The notes: generated by a model not told the origin, from the sequence alone. A stretch of DNA of 64,000 bases from Chelonoidis abingdonii (GCF_003597395.2 NC_133782.1:4406973-4470972); one strand, 5' to 3'; positions 1 through 11,895 are shown, counted from the stretch's first letter. Numbers and translations are program-made.

Positions 1-2091
1 GAGCTTCTGTATATACACATAGGGGATTCTGCAAGCTACTCTCTGTACTTTAGTTACACATGAAGGAGGGAGGGCTCTTAGAAAGGATAAGCTGCTCCCC
101 CAAGAACAATACAACCATGCTCACTTCGGAGACCCCCGACTTCGATGGGATTCCAAGTGGGCAGCTGTGGGTCTAACAGAGATCATGGCTGGAAGTCAGG
201 AGAATTGGATTCTATCACTCTGTCACAGTAAAATGAAGATAATGCTTCCTCACTTATGTCGGATGCCTTGGGATCTACAGCTGAAAAACATTATTTAAAT
301 GCAAAGTATAATGTCCTGTGACTGTAACACCAAAAGATCAAAACTGTGCTCTATGTCATGGGATTGAGCTAACAGCTCTGGAGCCTGCAGGACATCACAC
401 TCTTGAGATGGCTTTAACAGGCAAGACAATGGGTCTCTGAAGCCCATGTTGTTGTACAGTTGTAGCAGGGCAGAATTTAGCTGGAAAGATTAGGACCAAA
501 TATTCCAAGTATTGAAGTACATGCACTTATTGTGATTATGAACACAAATTGGGTAATTATGTATGTAAATAACTGGAAGTGGCTGTTTATGTGCAGTTAT
601 CTGATTTCTGTGTGTAACCTCAGTAATTGCACAGACAGTTGTGTACCTAAGCTCTGAGAATCTGCTCCCTAATTTCCTTTTCCTCAAATCATGGTACATA
701 TAAGGTCACTTATTTAGATAGAATATTTTCCCCCATGCAAACAGATATTGGATCAAATGGAACCCTGAAATAAAGAAAACCTACTCCACTGAAATCAGTC
801 AAGTTACACTACTGCTCCTCACTTAAGTGCATTCCTGAAAGGATCTTTTGATCCCTAGTAAGTTTTAAAGTGGATGAACAGGTGTTCCAGCATGTCTTTC
901 TTCCTACTCCATCCCACCCCTCAAAAACCCAAACAATTTTATTTTAGAAAAAAAACAAATGCACCTAATTAATGAAAATGAAATGTCTTAACTCCAGTAC
1001 ATTTTTCAATTACCTTTTCTTCTGTATTGCTAAAGGAGTCTAACTACCATCTCCCTAGAAAGAATTCCATTAAAATGAAAATCAACAGTTTGCAGTAGTT
1101 GTCTATGTATGCAATGAAGGGCACAATTCTTAGTTTAGGGAATACAAAATTAAAAGTAATGGAGCTGATTTTTAGACCTCAGCCTCCTTTTATATAAACC
1201 CAGTCTTGTGTGTGCATATCGCTGCACAGTCAGTTGAAAGTCTCTATCACCTGCACACAGGTGGCAGAATTTTAACACACAACTCCTCATTGTCCATCTT
1301 AAATTATCAGATGGGTTTTACATGTGAACATATCCTCACATGTACATACAGATATCAGAATATTTCCACTGTGGTTGCAGCAATTGTATGCTTTAAAGAT
1401 GAATCACAGTGCCTATAATTACAGGTGCACAAGTGGACGCTGGGTTGTGGGGGAGGAACACAATAAATCAGGCCATATAACTATATCTAAATATGTTTGG
1501 AAAACTCTGTGTTATCCCTGAGTTTCTCTGTTTCTAGCTGTAAAAAACCATCTGATTATTCCTTTCCTGGACTCTTCTCTTTCTAAGACTCCTCTGATTC
1601 CAGGCAGGAGAATTCCGCTGTCGCTCCTGGACTCCTTCAATTCCAAGCTTGCATGCCCTAGTTCTACCCCTACCCAGGGTTTCATCCTCCTCTCTTTGTT
1701 AGAGGAAAGTATTTAGTTAGTTAGTTGTGTGTGTCATGCTGGACTCACTCCCCCATGAGCTGCAGCAGCTGCAGACTGGGCACTGCCCTGGGGAATGCTT
1801 TCAGAGAGGGGGAGGGTGGAGAGAGGCTGGGTTTCCTGAAGCAGCACAACATAAAGGGCTGGGGAAAGCTGGATGGGTTTAATACACTTGAGCCTGTATT
1901 TTGCTGTGCAGAGATAGGGGTTTTTTTTGTTTGTTTTGATGAGCAGTTTGTATTGCGTTTTAAGTAAGTCTGAAATTACACAGTCTGTCCTCAGAAGAGG
2001 GGAAGCTGCTCCCCAGAAAGAAGGAAAGAACTGACAGTGGGAACAGAAGAGAGAAGGAGAAAAGAAGGCAGGAAAGGGAGGATGGTGTAGT
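1..2091. other. Non-coding stretch, no gene seen
   Basis: Mostly unique, moderately AT-rich sequence. A weak MIR-like trace lies at about 190-300, where a 'sequence with pain of ageing' SINE core is followed by AAAATGAAGATAAT, but it is too diverged to bound. Short GTTA and GT runs occur near 1710-1730. All open frames are short and show no domain or codon signal. Confidence 0.6.
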
Positions 2092-2093
2092 TA

Positions 2094-2213
2094 GGGTGAC
2101 CAGATAGCAAGTGTGAAAAACTGGGATGGGGATACAGGGGGTAGCAGGCCCCTATTTAAGACAAAGCCCCAAATATTGAGATTGTCCCTATAAAATGGGA
2201 CATCTGGTCACCC
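2094..2213 (+). mobile_element. TA-flanked MITE (Tc1/mariner-like), copy 1
   Basis: This 120-bp element has perfect terminal inverted repeats, GGGTGACCAGAT at the left and ATCTGGTCACCC at the right, each flanked by TA (2092-2093 and 2214-2215). TA flanks are the usual target duplication of Tc1/mariner-type transposons. The core keeps CCTATAAAATGGGACA next to the right repeat. A second copy in the opposite orientation lies at 51526-51644 and aligns along its whole length, which confirms a real family and its exact ends. It has no coding capacity, so it would need a transposase in trans. The superfamily is inferred from the TA flanks only. Confidence 0.85.
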
Positions 2214-2215
2214 TA

Positions 2216-5200
2216 GGAGTGGTCCAAGAGGTGTTTGCTGAATGAAGAGCACGTCAACTGGAAGCATGATATGGAGTTAAACAGTGTGTAACAGTGGACC
2301 ATTGATGATATATGTCAAGGATTAAAGGCCACGTGTTTTCAGACTGAGTGTAACTCTTCTGTATACCACTCTTTCCAAGGCTGCCAAATCACAAAGCTCA
2401 TAAATCCAGACCATATGCCCAGGGACGCTGAGGCTTCTATCTCTGCAGCCTTAGTTTTTAGCACTGAAGAAGCATTTAGAAGTCACATTCTTGCAAGCAG
2501 TTGTGTTGTGAAAAGGAATATATGAACACTTTAATGCATTCATATTTGCATGCTCACTCTACATACGCAGTCATCATATGGGCATGTGCAAATGCTGAGC
2601 ATCTATTCACAATAACTGTATACACAAATTAGGCCCACACATTTTTGCACATGTGTTCTGGGAAACTGAGGTACAGGGCTACACGATTTGCTTGTTTTCA
2701 CAGAATGATTCAGTTGCAGATCCCATGAGTACTTCTCAAGTATCTTTATTCCCAGTCCCCTGCTCAGCTCTAGACACATCTGTCTCCCGTCTATCTGTAA
2801 ACCATAACAGACATTGCATTTGATAAATGCGAAGTAATTTCTTCTAACTCTTTGTAATTTTGCTAATTTCAGAGTGTGTTGTACTGGAGACCAAGACAAA
2901 ATCCCAAGTGGTTGAATCACTCTTTTTCTCTATGTTTTGTACCCTAAAACAGATGTCCAAAACCAAATAACAAGCATTCTGAGCTGATAAGCTGCTTCGT
3001 CAGTTCTCATTTTCAAGAGGCCATTCTGACAGGGATTTCCATGCACCCTACAAATGAATCCCAATCCTCAGAGCAAATTCATTTCTGACCAGAGCTGAAA
3101 GAAAGCAATTTATCTGGGACCCATTACCGCCTAACATGGTGGTTCTGGTTGCATGAAAATTCCAAGACTCTCACCTTTTCCAGCCAATTTCCCTCCAAAC
3201 CACTGATGTTAAAAGTACGGGTTAAAGGACCTATATTCCTGTCTATATTACACTGAATCTAAGGTCATCTGGTTTCTTTGTCAAGGGACCATAAAGGAAA
3301 AAAGGCAGGTGATGTGCAACCCTGACCAGGTCATTTTAGGAGTAAACCACATTTAAATGGACTAATGAAAAAGTATTTGTCTCTTTCTCTCTCACACACA
3401 CATACTCCCAGCCTGTGCTTGCTTGGTGAGTGAGAATTCCTTCTCTAGTGGGAGTCAACATGTCAATTGTATTTTTTTTCCATGATGTGTAAGGAGGCAT
3501 TCACTAGGTTGTGGGAGTTAACACATGGGAGAATTCTACTTGAGCTAGCAAGGGCAAGTCACAATCCTACTAAATATGGTGAAGGAAGATTAAAAAACCC
3601 CAAGAGAATAAAATTCCCTCTCTCCCACCCCCATTTCTTCCCCCACCACACACATTTTTTTTCTCATTACCCTGTTCTGTTTAACTGCTTGAAAGTTAAA
3701 TCTGTTTGTATTTGTGTTACTAAATGCACAATGTTGGTTTAGTTTTATTCTGTGCACTGAAGGGCAGAACTGGGGCAATATGTTGCTTCTTCATTATTAA
3801 TCAAGGCACATCATTAGAGAGGAGCAGAAACACAAGTATTCAAGTAGTGGGAAGCAACAGGAAATGGTCCTCAGGTTTGCAAAAACGCAAGGGGTGGGGG
3901 ATGCTGATCATTTATAATATATTTAACCAGCCACATCCTACTGACCTCCTTCAGTGCAGTTCTTGAAAGGAACTGCCCTGTCTCAAAAGATGTTTAATGG
4001 TCCAAAAATACATTCCCCTCAAAATGTTGAACTTAAAGAAGGACCCAAGCTGCAAAATTCAGGTCCTGTTGCAAATTTGTCATTATCTGGAAGTGCTGAG
4101 CTCTAGGGTATTTGGTTGTGTCCATCTTTAGTGCAGACTGAGAAGCCAGTGGTCTTTATTATGGATAACTTTGCTGTAGCAACACAGGCTTCCTCTTACA
4201 GTCATTCATGTAAATGGTCTTTGCTTCCCTTTTGCAAGCCACTTTGCCTCAGGTTCACTTTCTATCTAATTTTATACGTTGGTGCACTGGGTGTGAGTAT
4301 ATTCTTTTAACAAGTTTTCTACTTTGATTGGAGTCAACTTCCCTCTATTGCCGTGTTTTGGACTGGTGGGCTCACAATTTTTCCTTTAATCAGATCTTTT
4401 CTTTTTGCAGATCTTTATTTAAGATGGACTCACTGTACATCTGGAGAGAACAAGTGATGTGGGCTTTTCTTTTTCCTGGAGTCCACCAGTCCAGTGGTGA
4501 TATGTTTAGAATAAATTTGATTTCTCCTTTCCCTCTCCAAGCCATGTCCCTTCATGCTTGCAAACTGTGATACAGTTTACAGTGGTTCAGATGCACTGTA
4601 TCATTTTAGGATGGGCACCTTCATTGTCTTTTTATTGTTATGAGATACAAACAGGTAAATGCCCCTAACTAAATGCTAATATCTACATTATTAGATAAAT
4701 AAACTAGTTTTCCATTAAACTAACTCCATTTTGCTACAATCTCTCAACCAGTCCATTTGTATAGGAAGGACTCCACTGAAGGAGCTCCTTGTTGTCTGCA
4801 AAGAAATCTTTCTGTTTTCTGTAGAAACCAAACAAATTGCAGAGCTTGTTACAAGCCCTTTGTTTCATGCAGATTGCATAAATAGTGCACCAGTACAATA
4901 TCTACATAAAAAATAGAAACAGCAGTTAAACTATATATAACTCTTCTGAAGAGGCTGTGCAGTGTGGTTTGGGGTTTACTCAGAATATTTGGAGTTTGTA
5001 CAACAACTGAGGCCACGTTCTAGACTTTAGTTATCTAGGTTAGATACTATGATAGTTGAAACATCAATGGGACTTGCACCATGTAACTGAGGGACAACAT
5101 GGTCCCCTAAAATGCTTCAGTTAATTATGAATGAACTAAAAACTCCTCATCCAATCCCTTCACTTCTCTGCAATGAGCATAGACAGATATCACCTCATCA

Positions 5201-5948
5201 TTCTAGTACTCCAGCAAAGGAGATCACTCAGACTCTCCAGAAATTAGCCAGAGTGTGATCAATGCTTCAGGCTACATCTACTTACTGATCATATATCTGA
5301 AAAATGTTGACAGGTGAACACACCTGAGCCAAACATTTCTCTAGAGGATTCACTTGTTCTGGTCAACGAATGAAGTCTTCTTAAAACAGTTTGGTGCAAA
5401 CATTCCTGGTATAACTCCACTGAAATCAATAAACTTTGCTATTTGTGAATTTGGCCTACGTTCCCATGAAGTATACTTGCTCTAAGAACAAGCGTCCCTT
5501 ACCTCCACTGACCTGGATTTACTACAGTGTCCCAAATTTCAGGGCACTTTATCAGTGTCCCATAATAGCACAGTATGTGCAATTCAAAGTATTTGGTGAG
5601 GAGATATCTAAGTGCTTGTCATTGTAAAAAATGGGAAAAGCCATGGCAAAAAATGCACAGAATCACAGTTTCGGTTTAAATAAATCAAAGTCATTGCACA
5701 TAATAGTTGAAAGTCAAATGAATGACCTTTATTTTATACTACAAGTTATTTAAAACCACGTAATGATATTTAGCAAATAGTTTACCCACATTAAAATATA
5801 TTCCAATACACGGGGCATATTTAGAGCTAAATCTGTGAGGAATCATGCAGAAATAAATCTTGCTTAATTGGAGACTAGCTGGGGTGTAAAGATCATGATT
5901 TTTATGGAAAAAAGCTATAAAACACAAAGTTTATGCCTATTAGTCATA
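2216..5948. other. Non-coding stretch, no gene seen
   Basis: Unique-looking AT-rich DNA. At about 5410-5430 there is a fragment of the ACTCCACTGAAATCAAT core typical of the short palindromic repeats listed elsewhere. No exon with convincing splice sites and protein similarity was recognised. The largest frame (2603-2920, minus) has no recognisable domain. Confidence 0.55.
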
Positions 5949-6076
5949 GGCCCCACTCCTGCAAAGATTTATGCCTGGGTCTAACTTTATGCATGTGAGT
6001 TGTCCCACTGAAATCAATAAGAAGACTCCTGTGTATAAAGTTCAGTACATGTGTGAGTTTTTGAAGAACTGGGGCC
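5949..6076. repeat. Short palindromic repeat (GGCCCC...GGGGCC type)
   Basis: The 128-bp unit starts GGCCCCACTCCTGCAAAG and ends in the imperfect reverse complement, finishing ACTGGGGCC. Its middle, CCCACTGAAATCAATAAG, is a decayed form of a self-complementary CCATTGA(C/A)TTCAATGG core. This is the arrangement of foldback MITEs that are common in turtle and crocodile DNA (recalled family). The arms are diverged, so the insertion is old. Confidence 0.6.
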
Positions 6077-6349
6077 TTTGTGATATCACACAAAATACTG
6101 CCAGCACTATCAGCACCACAGAAGGCCACCACATGGTAAGGGCTACATTTTTAAATGACATCCAAGTAACTTGTGCATGCCGATAACAAAATGTATTTTA
6201 ACATACCTTATTTAATCTGCCAGTGGGGTAGGCGAGTGAAAAGTCTAGAATTTGCAAGCCCAACTGATAGTGCAAAAAATAACGATGTGCAAGAGCTTGT
6301 GCACACATGCACACAAACAAACTATTTTAAAGTTTCGTTCACAGGCTGA

Positions 6350-6480
6350 CATTTTTAAGCTAGAGTGCCCTAAGTTAGTCCCCTAAATCCATATTTAGAC
6401 TGATTTTCAGCAGTGAGCAACCACTGAAGTCAGTGAGAGCTGCAGGCAGTCAGCATTTCTGAAAAGCAGGTCATTTTTGT
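6350..6480. repeat. Short palindromic repeat, decayed
   Basis: The centre contains ACTGATTTTCAGCAGTGAGC and a matching arm with CAGCATTTCTGAAAAGCAGG, around an ACTGAAGTCAGTGAGAG core. It is related in style to the palindromes at 30968-31080 and 63790-64000. The ends are unclear. Confidence 0.45.
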
Positions 6481-6525
6481 TTTATATGCATAACTTTAGG
6501 CACTCCAGTTGAAAATTCAGGCAGA

Positions 6526-6968
6526 GGGCATGTCTACACTGCAATTAAACACCGTGCTTGGCCCATGCCAGCTGACTTGGCCTTGTGGGGCTCAGATTGA
6601 GGAGCTATAACATTGCAACATAGACCATATGATTCCAGGGCTACCCAGAGGATTCAGGGGGCCCAGGGCAAAGCAATTTCTGGGGCCCCTTCCCTTAAAA
6701 AAAGTTGCAATTCTATAGAATACTATATTCTCGTGGGGGACCCTAGAAGCCTGGGGCAAATTGCCCCACTTGCCGCTCCCTCTGGGCTGCCCTGTACGGT
6801 TCAGGCTGCAGCCTGAGCTCTGGGAACCTCCCACCTTGCAGGGTCCCAGAACTTGGGCTCCAGTCCGATCCCAAACATCTACACTGCATTTTACAGCTCC
6901 AACAGAATGAGCTCGAGTCAGCTTACATGGACCAGTTGCGGGTGTTTAATTGCAGGGTACATGTACCC
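6526..6968. mobile_element. Palindromic MITE with GTCTACACT end, split by a hAT MITE
   Basis: The left end reads GGGCATGTCTACACTGCAA and runs into TTAAACACC. The right end carries GGTGTTTAATTGCAGGG and a decayed ACATGTACCC, the inverted counterpart. Without the nested 159-bp hAT element at 6636-6794 the unit is about 280 bp and largely self-complementary. A second, uninterrupted copy is at 37863-38110. The GTCTACAC end matches the terminal sequence of the Harbinger element at 23189, so a PIF/Harbinger-derived non-autonomous element is likely. No clean target duplication is left. Confidence 0.7.
6636..6794. mobile_element. hAT MITE nested in a palindromic MITE
   Basis: This 159-bp element has 16-bp terminal inverted repeats, CAGGGCTACCCAGAGG and CCTCTGGGCTGCCCTG (one mismatch). 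It is flanked by an imperfect 8-bp duplication, TATGATTC (6628-6635) and TACGGTTC (6795-6802), 6 of 8 identical. CAGGG ends and 8-bp duplications are typical of hAT transposons. It carries a GGGGCCCC-rich core and no coding frame. It lies inside the older MITE at 6526-6968, which gives their order of insertion. Confidence 0.75.
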
Positions 6969-7832
6969 TAAGTGACTTAGACAAGAACAGAACTGAAGCG
7001 TGCTTAACTGAAGTACTGCACCCTATCCACTGGTTTACAAAAAGAATGTACAGTAATTTCCATTCAAACTTTCTCCCACATGACAACAGCCGTCATATAG
7101 TATTGAAGCAAAATGCAAAAGTCTAAATGCTGAGGTGATAGGTGCTAACCACAGGCTGCCAGAGGGCTCTTGCATCAGCTGTGAGTGATACACAGTGGTC
7201 ACCATTAAAAGTTGCTCAAACCCACCACTCAGTACTACCAGAGGTTATCTGTTTCCCCCTGTACTCAGAAAGGTGGTATTAATGCCAGCTGTGTGGCACT
7301 TGTTGGCAAAGTCTACCAGGTTACAGGGAGATCAGTATCTATTTCCAGGCTGTCAACTCACAGAGACTTCCTATCTCCTCAGAAATCGGCAGCATGCAAT
7401 GTGAACCAGTGCAGCCTTTTTCTCCAGGTGGGTGGGGTCCACCGGGGACCCATCCAAACTCACTCAACCATCATGTTTCCAGCAGCTGGGTGCAATTCCC
7501 ATTGCAATTGGACCTGCCCATCTCTGACCCCTGCCAGCTCACTTCAGAAAACTGAACCCTGTTCCCCGGGCCGATAAGCTGCTCTGAATAGGAAGTGCTG
7601 ACTCCCACGTTGGCTGGTCATGCAGGGGTGGGGTGGGGAGAAAACAAAGGGCAGAGGATGAAATGGCGAGGTGCAGGGGGAGTTGTCAGATAAGCTCTAA
7701 ATGGAAACACAAAACGGATACAGCCCTCTGTTTGGGAGGGTGAGCACTGGAGCCCAGTCATTTCCCTTATGCTTCCCTGAGTGCAAAGTAAGTAACGGTT
7801 ACAGGATTCCAGAGATGAAATTACAGCCAGAC
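6969..7832. other. Non-coding stretch, no gene seen
   Basis: Between the MITE and the LTR. A 121-codon frame at 7212-7577 has no recognisable domain. A 45-bp segment at about 7383-7427 is bounded by AG and GTGGGT and could mimic a small exon, but nothing else supports it. Confidence 0.5.
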
Positions 7833-8295
7833 TGATCTGTGAGATTCTATATCTTGGGGGAGCGTCCTGTAACCCCCATATTCCTCATTTTTATAGAATG
7901 GTGATCTTGCATATAAAGCATGCCTTGTAAGGTATCCGGGGAAAGGTTATGATCTGCTGAAAGACATTGTTCTATCTAAATATGTGTATCACCAATGCAT
8001 ATGAAATTATAAGAATTGTGTTGTATGGTTTTCACTAAAATATGCTGTGGGTCTGGGAGGTGCCCAGATACTAGCTATATAGAGACAATGACAAGAGAGG
8101 TAACCAACACCCAGGTGGATACCGGGGGGGTACTGTTGAACAGACATCACCAGCCATTGTCCAACAAGGGAACTACAATGCAATGACTCACCTGCATGAG
8201 GCCACACCAGGGGATCTGCTCAACCTTGCCTGGAGACACAGCAATGCCCCCCAGACATGCCTGGACTTGTGTTCTCCAAGCACGTGGGATAAGGG

Positions 8296-8302
8296 TATAA
8301 AA
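8296..8302 (+). promoter_or_regulatory. TATA box of the solo LTR
   Basis: TATAAAA in the context GGGTATAAAACAG, about 295 bp upstream of the AATAAA signal of the same LTR. That spacing fits a U3 promoter driving a long R region. Whether it is still active cannot be told from sequence. Confidence 0.65.
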
Positions 8303-8594
8303 CAGACTACAGGGGCCAAATGCTTGGCCTCTCTCCTGCCCCCACTTATGTTGGAAGCAACAAGGACACTGAGATGAAGACTTAAGACTCCAACAGAGGA
8401 CACTGACCCAGGTTTCAAAGGTTAAATCTGTGCACTATGAGCAGCAATATCCAGTGGGGTGAGAAAAACTGCTTAATCTAGATGTTGCCCAGTCTAACAG
8501 GGCTGAGAGTTTAGACTGCATGCTTATATTTTCTTTTATTTTGGTAACTAACTCTGACTTATTGCCTATCACTTAAAATCTATCTTTTGTAATC

Positions 8595-8600
8595 AATAAA
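8595..8600 (+). terminator. Polyadenylation signal of the solo LTR
   Basis: AATAAA in the context TAATCAATAAACTTC, followed within 40 bases by a T-rich stretch. It would set the R/U5 border of the LTR at 7838-9005. Confidence 0.6.
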
Positions 8601-9010
8601 CTTCTTTAATTATTTATCTTTACCAGTGAGTTTGCCTGAAGTGTGTATACACCACCTCCCTAGGTTTTGCAAAGGCTGGTGTGTATCCACTTTCCAATGA
8701 TGAAGTGGTGAACCAATTCATAAATCTGCATTGCTCATCTTGAGCAGTGCAAGACAGTATATTCCTAAGGTAGTGCTGGGAGCTGGGGGGATTTGGCTCT
8801 GGTGCATTTCCCTGTATGATTCATGAGCAACTCTGGGAGCATTCTGGCACTCTGGCTGGCTGTAGGGCTCCACATGTGGTTGTGCAGAGTGAAGGGTTTG
8901 TTGCTTGTCACCAGCAAGGCCTTGTGAGAGAAAGCTCAGGCTGGAGAGAGTTAAGGGGCATAGTGGTCCCACAGTCCCAGGCTGAACCCTGGGGAGCCCA
9001 TCACATGATC

Positions 9011-9616
9011 CTGCACCTGAGCAGGGGATGGGCTGGCCCAACGCAACCTCTACCAAGCAGGCAGCAGGGAAGTCGCTGCCTGATCCAGTATTCTTCTGCA
9101 ATATGTTACCTCCTCTCCAGCAAGCACTTCAAAATCCTTTCAGGTGTGGTGTGGTGTGGTGCAGCATCGCACTGACCCTAATATTCACAGTGAGCAGTTA
9201 GGAAGAAAGGGTGGTCTAGAGGTTAGAGCAGGGCATTAGCAGAGCTGACTTCTAGTGTTGGCTCCCTCTGAGACCTCGTGCAACTCACTGAGGGTCATAT
9301 TTTTAGTCTCATCTCTGGTGCGCTTTTGACCCATTCCAGAGGAAGAAAGACAAAGACGTGTGTGGTCTGAATGCTGTGAACAGTGGTCTGGGGGTCAGGA
9401 ATTTGCCAGTTATCAGCCTCACATTGACACTGACTTCTTTTGTAGCTTCAGGTAAGTCACTTACTGTCCCTGCGCCTGGTTTCTAATCTGTAAAATGGGC
9501 TGTGAACTTGCCTGGGGTGTTACAGTTCTCTGCACATTCCTGTCCATGGGAAATTTGTTCACAGCCATGGATGTGGAAGCGAGAGATCTCTGATGTGCGA
9601 GACCCACACATGCACC
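9011..9616. other. Non-coding stretch with MIR-like traces
   Basis: A GTGTGGTGTGGTGTGGTG run is at about 9144. Two MIR-type fragments in plus orientation are visible: GGTCTAGAGGTTAGAGCAGG near 9210, and AGGTAAGTCACTTACTGTCC with AATCTGTAAAATGGG near 9450-9500. They may be one SINE broken by divergence, or two. No gene. Confidence 0.5.
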
Positions 9617-9699
9617 TAGAATCATAGAATATCAGGGTTTGAAGGGACCTCAGGAGGTCATCTAGAACAACCCCCTGCTCAGAGCAGGGCCAACCCCAA

Positions 9700-10257
9700 C
9701 TAAATCATCCCAGCCAGGGTTTTGTCAAGCCGGGCCTTAAAAACCTCTAAGGAAGGAGATTCCACCACCTCCCTAGATAACCCATTCCAGTGCTTCACCA
9801 TCCTCCTAGTGAAAAGGTTTTTCTTAATATCCAACCTAAACCTCCCCCACTGCAACTTGAGACCATTGCTCCTTGTTCTGTCATCTGCCACCACTAAGAA
9901 CAGCCTAGCTCCATCCTCGTTGGAAATCCCCTTCAGGTAGTTGAAGGCTGCTATCAAATCTCCCCTCATTCTTCTCTTCTGCAGACTAAATAACCCCAGT
10001 TCCCTCAGCCTCTCCTCATAAGTCATGTGCCCCAGCCCCCTAATCTTTTTTGTTGCCCTTCGCTGGACTCTCTCCAATTTGTCCACATCTGTTCTGTAGT
10101 GGGGGGACCAAAACTGGACGCAGTACTCCAGATGTGGCCTCACCAGTGCCGAATAGAGGGGAATAATCACTTCCCTTGATCTGCTGGCAATGCTTCTACC
10201 AACACAGCCCAATATGCCGTTGGCCTTCTTGGCAACAAGGGCACACTGCTGACTCAT
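9700..10257 (-). pseudogene. CR1 ORF2 fragment, C-terminal region
   Basis: A 185-codon open frame with the characteristic CR1 ORF2 C-terminus: [67 protein letters not shown] and [17 protein letters not shown]. It ends at LDKTLAGMI. The region lies downstream of the catalytic reverse transcriptase motifs. The apparent start methionine is internal to ORF2 and is not a true start. The frame is well kept, which suggests a fairly recent copy, but it is separated from the RT core by a frame break. Confidence 0.9.
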
Positions 10258-10740
10258 CTCCAGCTGCCATCACCGAACAACCAGATACTTTCGCAAACTG
10301 CTGCTAGCAGTCGCCCCAGCCTGTACAGTGCATGATCTTCTTCTAATGCAGGAACTCTGCACTGCCTTTTGAACTCATCAGATGTTTTTGGCCCAACCTC
10401 CAACTGGCAGGTCACTCGACGCCTAGCCCTACCTTTCAGCATATCTACCTCTCCCCCCAGCTTAGTGTCATCTGCAAACTTGCTGAGGGTGCAATTCATC
10501 CCATCATCCAGATCACTGATAAAGATGTTGAACAAAACCGGCCCCAGGACCAACCCCTGGGGCACTCCGCTTGATACCAACTGCCAACTAGACATTGAGC
10601 CGTTGATCACTGCCCGTTGAGCCCGATGATCTAGCCAGTTTTCTGTCCACCTTATAGTTCATTCATCCAATACATACTTCTTTAACTTGCTGGCAAGAAT
10701 ACTGTGGGAGACCGTATCAAAAGCACTCTTTGTAAATGTC
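10254..10740 (-). pseudogene. CR1 ORF2 fragment, reverse transcriptase core
   Basis: In one frame on the minus strand the segment shows FDTVSHSILASKLKKY, a stop within the DE*TIRW stretch, [36 protein letters not shown] and the catalytic FADDTKLGG box. FADD is the CR1/LINE form of the RT active site (YXDD equivalent). After about 10430 the sequence departs from ORF2 and ends in an unrelated tail with a stop. The in-frame stop and this break make it non-functional. Confidence 0.88.
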
Positions 10741-11465
10741 AAATGGCATGCCAGCATGGTTTGCAAAGTTGTTCTCTAGATGCTTTACTAAATCAGGGGG
10801 TCTGTGCTGACAGCAAAGTGAACTTCCCAGACCAGGGTAGTGTGAGCTCCCATTAAGCTAGACAGTAACACTGTGAACTTTCCCTGCCTGCTCCACGAAC
10901 ACAGTTCACACACTGAGTGTAGTACAAACTCTCCTCTTCCAGGGTTTGGCTTATTAACACAGAAATCAACAATCAAACAACATCATCATAGTTAGCTGAG
11001 ATCTTCTTTCCAGGCCTGGCCGCTCCTAGGATTCCTCTTTCAGGTCTGTTCACCTCACACATTAGCCCCTCTCTTCCCAGAAAGCCATATCCACCTCCCT
11101 TATATCCTGCACCCACCTCAGTAAACCAGCAGGCTCCACTTAACCCTTTCCCAGCGGGATCAGTGCTTATTAACGATGGGGTGTTTCAGGCAAACACAGC
11201 TGGCATGCCGCAAACTCTCGTCTACACAGGGGTGTTGTGAGGCTTCACTAACTAATGCTAATATGGAGCTTTGAAGATTCTACAAGCTGAGAATTATTAC
11301 TACTAGGAACGCATGGGAAAGTGTGTGATGTCCCAAGGAAGCTCTCAGGAGCACCAGTGATAATGGCAAAAGAGGAGGCTATTTAGTGCCACCCCGTCAG
11401 TGTGTAGAGAGTTAGAAGTTCCAAATCCCCTCCCCACCCTAAAATGTAATACACATCTCAAAACT
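10741..11465. other. Non-coding stretch, no gene seen
   Basis: Follows the truncated 5' end of CR1. No recognised repeat or gene; the frame at 10788-10976 has no domain. Confidence 0.5.
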
Positions 11466-11895
11466 CCTTTCTACACCTAACCTAGTTGTTCTTATTACTC
11501 CCATTGGTGAGTCTGTTCCATATACTGTATTAACTACTCTCAGCATAAAGAATTTCCACATGAATACCTTCAGTGTCCAACCCTTCCTGAGCTTTAATTC
11601 ATGCCCTCAATTGTTGCATTTGACACCAGTTCAAATAGCCTCGTATGTCCCTTCCCTCTATTCCCTCCAGACTTCTGTACAGTTCAGTGAGATCTCACTT
11701 AATCTTCTCTTTTCTAAAGAACAGAGACCTAGTTTCTCGAAGCTCACTGTTTAACTAACTTCCCTGAGTGCCTGCCCCAGTCTGGCTGCCTTTCACTCTC
11801 TCTTCTTCATCTCAGTCATGTGATCCTTTTTGAGACTGAGGTGAGCAGAGCTGTGCGCAGCGTTCCAGATGTGGCCTCAACAGCCCCATATGACA
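11466..11895 (-). mobile_element. Old CR1-like LINE fragment
   Basis: The plus strand shows the reverse of the CR1-type ORF2 C-terminal and 3' region: CTGTTCCATATACTGTATTA, AAGAATTTCCACATGAATAC, CAGTGAGATCTCACTTAATC and GCGTTCCAGATGTGGCCTCA. The last phrase also occurs in the CR1 copy at about 10127 as CTCCAGATGTGGCCTCACCA. Stops and indels are frequent, so it is much older than the copy at 9617. Minus orientation is inferred from this shared phrase. Confidence 0.65.

Larger units (their letters stand above)
7838..9005 (+). mobile_element. Solo LTR of an endogenous retrovirus-like element
   Basis: The 1,168-bp LTR runs from TGTGAGATTC to CCCATCACA, so it has the canonical TG...CA ends. It is flanked by a perfect 5-bp target duplication, TGATC (7833-7837 and 9006-9010). 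A TATAAAA box at 8296-8302 and an AATAAA signal at 8595-8600 place U3, R and U5 in the plus orientation. No internal retroviral sequence or second LTR is in the window, so it is a solo LTR left by LTR-LTR recombination. A 5-bp duplication fits some ERV and Gypsy groups; the exact family was not determined. Sequence features match an LTR family I recall from turtle genomes. Confidence 0.85.
9617..10740 (-). mobile_element. CR1 LINE, 5'-truncated copy
   Basis: The 3' end lies at 9617, where the minus strand ends in the CR1 hallmark ATTCTATGATTCTA. Moving to higher coordinates come the 3' UTR, the C-terminal part of ORF2 (9700-10257), then reverse transcriptase motifs (10254-10610) and a stretch reading SAFDTVSHSILASKLKKY near 10640-10735. 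The copy stops at about 10740, so most of the element including the endonuclease is missing. Truncation at the 5' end is usual for CR1. A scrambled stretch at 10258-10430 breaks the reading frame between the two ORF2 parts. CR1 is the dominant LINE of turtles, crocodiles and birds. Confidence 0.92.

Noticed and set aside
6526..6968. 3-bp TNA target duplication for the palindromic MITE
   Set aside because: The bases beside both ends do not match, so Harbinger origin rests on the terminal sequence only.
7383..7427. Small exon flanked by AG and GTGGGT
   Set aside because: Isolated splice-like dinucleotides are common; no flanking exons or protein similarity.
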